A stretch of 64,000 bases of DNA, taken from NCBI GenBank assembly GCA_018434325.1, contig JAHDPO010000004.1, forward strand, positions 1 to 64,000. The letters are read 5' to 3'. The notes under the pieces were generated by a model. The model did not search any database and was not told where the DNA came from. It saw only the letters and a program-made list of their open reading frames with translations. Of the stretch, positions 60,773 to 64,000 are shown in pieces. Each line of letters begins with the position of its first letter. Position 1 is the stretch's first letter. This DNA is from Clostridia bacterium. Lineage in GTDB: Bacteria > Bacillota > Peptococcia > DRI-13 > UBA5745. A program made the translations under genes and the position numbers.

Positions 60773-62509
60773 ATGAGTAAAACAGGCAAAAAAAGAGAAC
60801 GGGACAGGATCCGGGTGGTGCTGATCGGCGGCGGTAAAGGCGGCTGCAGCATATTGAAGGAATTAAGCATGCTGGATAATATAATCACTGTGGGCCTGGC
60901 GGACAATAACCCCCAGGCTCCCGGCATTTCCCTGGCCGAATCTCTGCAAATACCTGTATGGCAAGATTTCCGCACTATGCTGGAAAACCCAAACTATGAT
61001 GTGGTCATCGAGGCCACCGGCATCAAAGAAGTCAGCGAAGAAATCGACAGGGTGAAATCTCCTTCATCGGTACTGATCGTGGCTGAGGCTGCCCGGCTGA
61101 TGATGCTGCTTGTGGAGCATCACGAGGAGCTCCGCAATATCAAGTGGGATGTGGAGCGACTCTCCGCTATTATGGACGCCGCTCAGGAGGGCATACAGAT
61201 GGCGGATAATGAAGGCAAGATTTTATATATCAATAAAGCTTTCACCTGGATTACGAAGACGAAGCCCGAAGAGCGCATAGGCCAAAATGTTTTTGAGGTG
61301 TCGCCTGAAGGCGCTTTGGCAGAGGTGCTGCGGACGGGCAAGCCGGTCTTTGGCAAACGCAATGTGGTGATGAATACCGGCGTCGAGGTTCTTTCCAATG
61401 CCTCGCCGCTGATGATCAATGGCCGTATGCAGGGGGCGGTTGTGCTTTTTCGCAACGTTTCCGACATCCAGAAGCTTAGTCAGAAGCTGGGCGAAAGCCG
61501 GGAAGTAATCCGCAATTTGAAAGAAGAAATCAGTGAGCTGGCGGCCCCCCGCTATACTTTTGACGATATTGTGGGGGAAAGCGAGGCTTTGATCAGTCAG
61601 CTGAAAATCGCCCGCTACAGCGCCAAGGATGCCTATACGGTTTTGATTACCGGCGAAAGCGGCACCGGCAAGGAGCTTTTGGCTCATTCCATCCACAGCG
61701 CCAGCCCCAGAGCCGGCGGCCCTTTTGTCAAAGTGGATTGTACCGCCATTCCTCTTAATTTACTGGAGAGCATTTTATTTGGCTACGAAAAAGGCGCTTA
61801 CACCGGCGCCGACAAGCGCAAGATGGGCAAGTTTGAGCTGGCCGCCGGCGGTACGATTTTTTTGGATGAGATCGGCGAATTGGACATTCAGCTGCAAGCC
61901 AAGCTTTTGCGGGTGCTGCAGGACCGGGAAATGGAACGGCTGGGCGGCACTTACCCGATCAAGCTGGATGTCCGTATCATTGCCGCCACCAACCGGGATT
62001 TAAAAGCCGAGGTGGAAAAAGGCAAATTCCGTTTGGATCTCTATTACCGCTTGAATGTGATCAACGTGGAGCTGCCTCCCTTGCGGCAGCGCAAGGAGGA
62101 TATCGATCTTTTAGCTGCGGCAATCCTGGCCAAAAAAAATGCCCGTCATCAAAAAAACTGTGTTTTTGCCTCCGGCGCTTTGCAGGAGCTGAAAGGCTAC
62201 GATTGGCCGGGCAATCTGCGGGAATTGGAAAACACCATCGAGAGGGCTGTGATTTTGTCGGAAAGCCCCGTCATCACCCGGGAGCTGATCCAGGTTTTTG
62301 TGGGCGACAAGAAGGAAAGCCAGTCTTTCAAAACCTTGCGGGATGTGGAATTGGAGCATATTTGGCAGGCCTTGCACCGCAATGGCCGCAGCCTTGAGGG
62401 CAAAAAGAAATCGGCGGCAGAGCTGGGGATATCCCTTGCCACCTTGTATAATAAGCTGGAGCGTTACCCTGAATTAGGAAGGGATACAGATAAAAGAAGC
62501 GGATTCTAG
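60773..62509 (+). CDS. Sigma-54 activator with N-terminal Rossmann-like domain, PAS, AAA+, Fis HTH
   Basis: 578 residues. Residues 15-115 form a dinucleotide-binding-type fold (VVLIGGGKGGCSILKEL, VGLADNNPQAPG, YDVVIEATGIKEV) in the place of a receiver. PAS about 125-235. AAA+ about 262-500: Walker A GESGTGKELLAHS, GAYTGADKRKMGKFE (sigma-54 contact loop, GAFTGA variant), Walker B GGTIFLDEIGEL, WPGNLRELENTIERA. Fis-type HTH at the end (SAAELGISLATLYNKLERY). It likely activates the sigma-54 promoter at 62727. NAD(H)- or metabolite-responsive control through the N-terminal domain is inference, supported by the neighbouring NAD-salvage gene. Confidence 0.92.
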   Translation: MSKTGKKRERDRIRVVLIGGGKGGCSILKELSMLDNIITVGLADNNPQAPGISLAESLQIPVWQDFRTMLENPNYDVVIEATGIKEVSEEIDRVKSPSSVLIVAEAARLMMLLVEHHEELRNIKWDVERLSAIMDAAQEGIQMADNEGKILYINKAFTWITKTKPEERIGQNVFEVSPEGALAEVLRTGKPVFGKRNVVMNTGVEVLSNASPLMINGRMQGAVVLFRNVSDIQKLSQKLGESREVIRNLKEEISELAAPRYTFDDIVGESEALISQLKIARYSAKDAYTVLITGESGTGKELLAHSIHSASPRAGGPFVKVDCTAIPLNLLESILFGYEKGAYTGADKRKMGKFELAAGGTIFLDEIGELDIQLQAKLLRVLQDREMERLGGTYPIKLDVRIIAATNRDLKAEVEKGKFRLDLYYRLNVINVELPPLRQRKEDIDLLAAAILAKKNARHQKNCVFASGALQELKGYDWPGNLRELENTIERAVILSESPVITRELIQVFVGDKKESQSFKTLRDVELEHIWQALHRNGRSLEGKKKSAAELGISLATLYNKLERYPELGRDTDKRSGF

Positions 62510-62527
62510 TTGTTAGAATCCGCTTCT
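62495..62527 (+). terminator. Hairpin over the activator stop codon
   Basis: A perfect 14-bp stem AGAAGCGGATTCTA/TAGAATCCGCTTCT with loop GTTGT that spans the stop codon of the sigma-54 activator. T-tract is weak (TAATTGTTAG). Its upper part is one of three similar inverted repeats upstream of the sigma-54 promoter, so it may serve as both a transcript end and an activator site. Confidence 0.5.
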
Positions 62528-62621
62528 AATTGTTAGAATAAATTAAATTGTTCTTGATAAACCTTGTTTTATTTCAAGGTAGAATCAGAAGCTAACAGTC
62601 TAAATTCTAAGAAATAGAATT
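62503..62621 (+). promoter_or_regulatory. Three inverted repeats, candidate upstream activator sites
   Basis: TTCTA-N5-TAGAA type sites at 62503-62519 (ATTCTA-GTTGT-TAGAAT), 62524-62538 (TTCTAA-TTG-TTAGAA) and 62603-62621 (AATTCTA-AGAAA-TAGAATT). Centres of the first two are 20 bases apart, two helical turns. They lie about 110-220 bases upstream of the sigma-54 promoter, the usual distance for enhancer sites, and next to the gene of the activator. Confidence 0.6.
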
Positions 62622-62726
62622 AGGGCCTATGTCAAGGCAAGTCGGAAAAATGCGGAAAGACGAAAAAATCACGCAAACAAAGGAGGTTAGTAAAAAATTT
62701 TAATTGCAGCGGTATTCCGACTTGTT

Positions 62727-62740
62727 GGCATAAAATATGC
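62727..62740 (+). promoter_or_regulatory. Sigma-54 promoter of 2Fe-2S/flavoprotein operon
   Basis: TTGGCAT-N6-TGCAA with GG at 62727-62728 and GC at 62739-62740, exactly ten bases between, the -24/-12 rule. Start of transcription is expected near 62752, 50 bases before the first gene. Confidence 0.75.
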
Positions 62741-62804
62741 AACAGTATTAGCTCATGTTTAGAAATGTGGATGGTGGAATAAAAAAGAGGGAGGAATTAG
62801 GATC

Positions 62805-63119
62805 ATGCGTGTGGTGAAACATCCGATTTTGCCGGAAGATACGAAACCGGAAATGACGATCTTCTTTGATGGCAAAGAAATTCCAGCCAAAGCGGGAGAA
62901 CCCATTGCCTCTGCGCTTTTGGCTTCGGGGGTTCGGATATTCAGAGAAACCGCCAAAAAGGGCTATCCCAGGGGAATTTTTTGCGGTATCGGCCGCTGCA
63001 CAGACTGTGTGATGACCGTTGATGGTCAGCCTAATGTGCGCACCTGTGTCACTCCTGTCCGTCAGGGCATGAAAGTGGAAACTCAAAAAGGCTTAGGAAG
63101 GTGGTCGGAAGAAGCATGA
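62805..63119 (+). CDS. (2Fe-2S)-binding protein
   Basis: 104 residues with a ferredoxin-like 2Fe-2S pattern: GIFCGIGRCTDCVMTVDG...RTC (C-x4-C-x2-C-x11-C). The protein resembles the small subunit of sarcosine oxidase/hydroxyproline dehydrogenase-type complexes, in which it passes electrons next to a flavoprotein. GGGAGGAATTAGGATC precedes the ATG. Overlaps the flavoprotein gene in ATGA. Confidence 0.85.
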   Translation: MRVVKHPILPEDTKPEMTIFFDGKEIPAKAGEPIASALLASGVRIFRETAKKGYPRGIFCGIGRCTDCVMTVDGQPNVRTCVTPVRQGMKVETQKGLGRWSEEA

Positions 63120-64000
63120 GAAAAGTACAAGCTGTAATTGTTGGCGGGGGACCTGCAGGCTTGGCTGCTTCTATTGAAATTGCTAAGGCCGGCGGCAAGG
63201 TTGTAGTCATTGACGAAAATGGCAAGCCCGGCGGACAGCTTTTTAAGCAGATTCATAAATTTTTCGGCTCCAGAGAGCATAGGGCCGGTGTTCGCGGCTA
63301 CGATATCGGCACCCAATTATTGAAAGAGACGGAAGAACTGGGCGTCGAAGTTATTTTAGACGCTCCCGTTTACGGCTTATTCCGGGATCCTGCCGGCATT
63401 ATGGTCAGCTATATGAAAGATGGCCGGGAACAAGCCATTATAGGCGAAAAAGTAATTTTGGCGACCGGCGCCGCCGAGAATGCTTTGGTATTCCCCGGCA
63501 GCACTCTGCCCGGTGTCATGGGAGCCGGCTGCGCTCAGACCATGATCAATGTCAACCGGGTGCTGCCCGGTCAAAAAGTCATCATGGTTGGTTCCGGCAA
63601 TGTGGGTCTTATCGTTTCTTATCAGCTGATGCAAGCCGGCGCCGAAGTATTGGCTCTTGTGGAAGCAGCTCCCAGCATCGGCGGCTACGGCGTTCACGCC
63701 GGCAAAATCCGCCGGGCAGGTACTCCCATTTATGTGGGCCATACGATTAAACGTGTCCTCGGCAAGACTCAGGTTGAAAAAGTCGAGCTGGTGGCTTTGG
63801 ATGAGAAGTTCCAGGAGATTCCCGGCACGGAGAAGATGCTGGAGGCCGATACGGTCTGCATCGCCGTCGGTCTGACTCCTTTAACGGAATTAGCCTGGCT
63901 GGCCGGCTGCGAGTTCACCTTTATTCCTCTTTTGGGCGGTCATATCCCCATCCATAATGAAGATATGGAAACCACAGTGCCCGGCTTATATGTGGCCGGC
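63116..64000 (+). CDS. NAD(P)/FAD-dependent oxidoreductase, cut by window end
   Basis: At least 295 residues, open at the window edge. FAD-binding start VQAVIVGGGPAGLAASIEIA with GGGPAG, followed by VVVIDENGKPGGQLFKQIH; a second dinucleotide fold at KVIMVGSGNVGLIVSYQLM; EVIL/ATGAAENALVFPG and ADTVCIAVGLTPL...TTVPGLYVAG at the current end. The pattern is that of the alpha-type subunit of hydrogen cyanide synthase, sarcosine oxidase and D-hydroxyproline dehydrogenase relatives. Forms an operon with the 2Fe-2S protein under sigma-54 control. Substrate unknown; an amino or imino acid is likely from the family. Confidence 0.85.
   Translation, partial: MRKVQAVIVGGGPAGLAASIEIAKAGGKVVVIDENGKPGGQLFKQIHKFFGSREHRAGVRGYDIGTQLLKETEELGVEVILDAPVYGLFRDPAGIMVSYMKDGREQAIIGEKVILATGAAENALVFPGSTLPGVMGAGCAQTMINVNRVLPGQKVIMVGSGNVGLIVSYQLMQAGAEVLALVEAAPSIGGYGVHAGKIRRAGTPIYVGHTIKRVLGKTQVEKVELVALDEKFQEIPGTEKMLEADTVCIAVGLTPLTELAWLAGCEFTFIPLLGGHIPIHNEDMETTVPGLYVAG

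Overview
The window looks like chromosomal DNA from an anaerobic, probably endospore-forming Bacillota (Clostridia or a close relative). The reasons are the [FeFe]-hydrogenase maturation operon (hydE-hydG-hydF), a DUF134/Mrp/NifX-type iron-sulfur set, a spore photoproduct lyase-like protein, a sigma-54 activator, frequent TTG/GTG starts behind strong GGAGG ribosome binding sites, and many U-tract terminators. Species cannot be named from sequence alone.

Layout. 0.4-4.7 kb: hyd maturation operon behind a sigma-A promoter and a leader with an intrinsic terminator. 4.7-12.2 kb: flavin oxidoreductase, PadR regulator, acetyltransferase, the DUF134-Mrp-NifX operon on the minus strand with a repeated CATATGTCA site over its promoter, a membrane diguanylate cyclase, a Bro-N fragment and a DUF1016 nuclease. 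12.3-18.3 kb: a stand-alone PrpR-N-like domain, a structured leader RNA ending in a terminator, then isochorismatase-type hydrolase, TctB-TctA-TctC uptake system and a UbiD-type decarboxylase: a likely import-and-decarboxylate pathway for an organic acid. 18.3-25 kb (minus strand): an unassigned six-gene cluster of one methyltransferase, three B12-domain radical SAM proteins and two acyltransferase-like proteins. 25.3-30.4 kb: serpin lipoprotein, Na+/solute symporter and a divergent LytTR/GHKL two-component pair. 30.6-32.7 kb: acetyltransferase, tRNA-Leu(CAA), SPL-like radical SAM protein.

32.85-51.33 kb is the most striking region. A Cache-TM-PAS-GGDEF-EAL gene is cut in two by a 16.1-kb integrative element carrying a large serine recombinase, a TnpW-like protein, a RepA-like ATPase, repeats resembling iterons, regulators, and a cargo operon of about ten membrane, lipoprotein and secreted proteins. 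The two gene halves rejoin exactly in frame at a short shared core, and the reconstructed circular junction is a near-perfect inverted repeat, as expected for an attP. Excision should therefore restore a 786-residue c-di-GMP enzyme.

51.7-59.6 kb: ECF sigma factor with its DUF4349 membrane partner, MATE exporter, polA, coaE and a lytic transglycosylase. 59.7-64 kb: nicotinate phosphoribosyltransferase, a sigma-54 activator with an N-terminal Rossmann-like domain, then a regulatory region with three similar inverted repeats and a canonical GG-N10-GC sigma-54 promoter driving a 2Fe-2S protein and a flavin oxidoreductase that runs off the window end.

All functional calls rest on motif recognition by eye; no database search was run.
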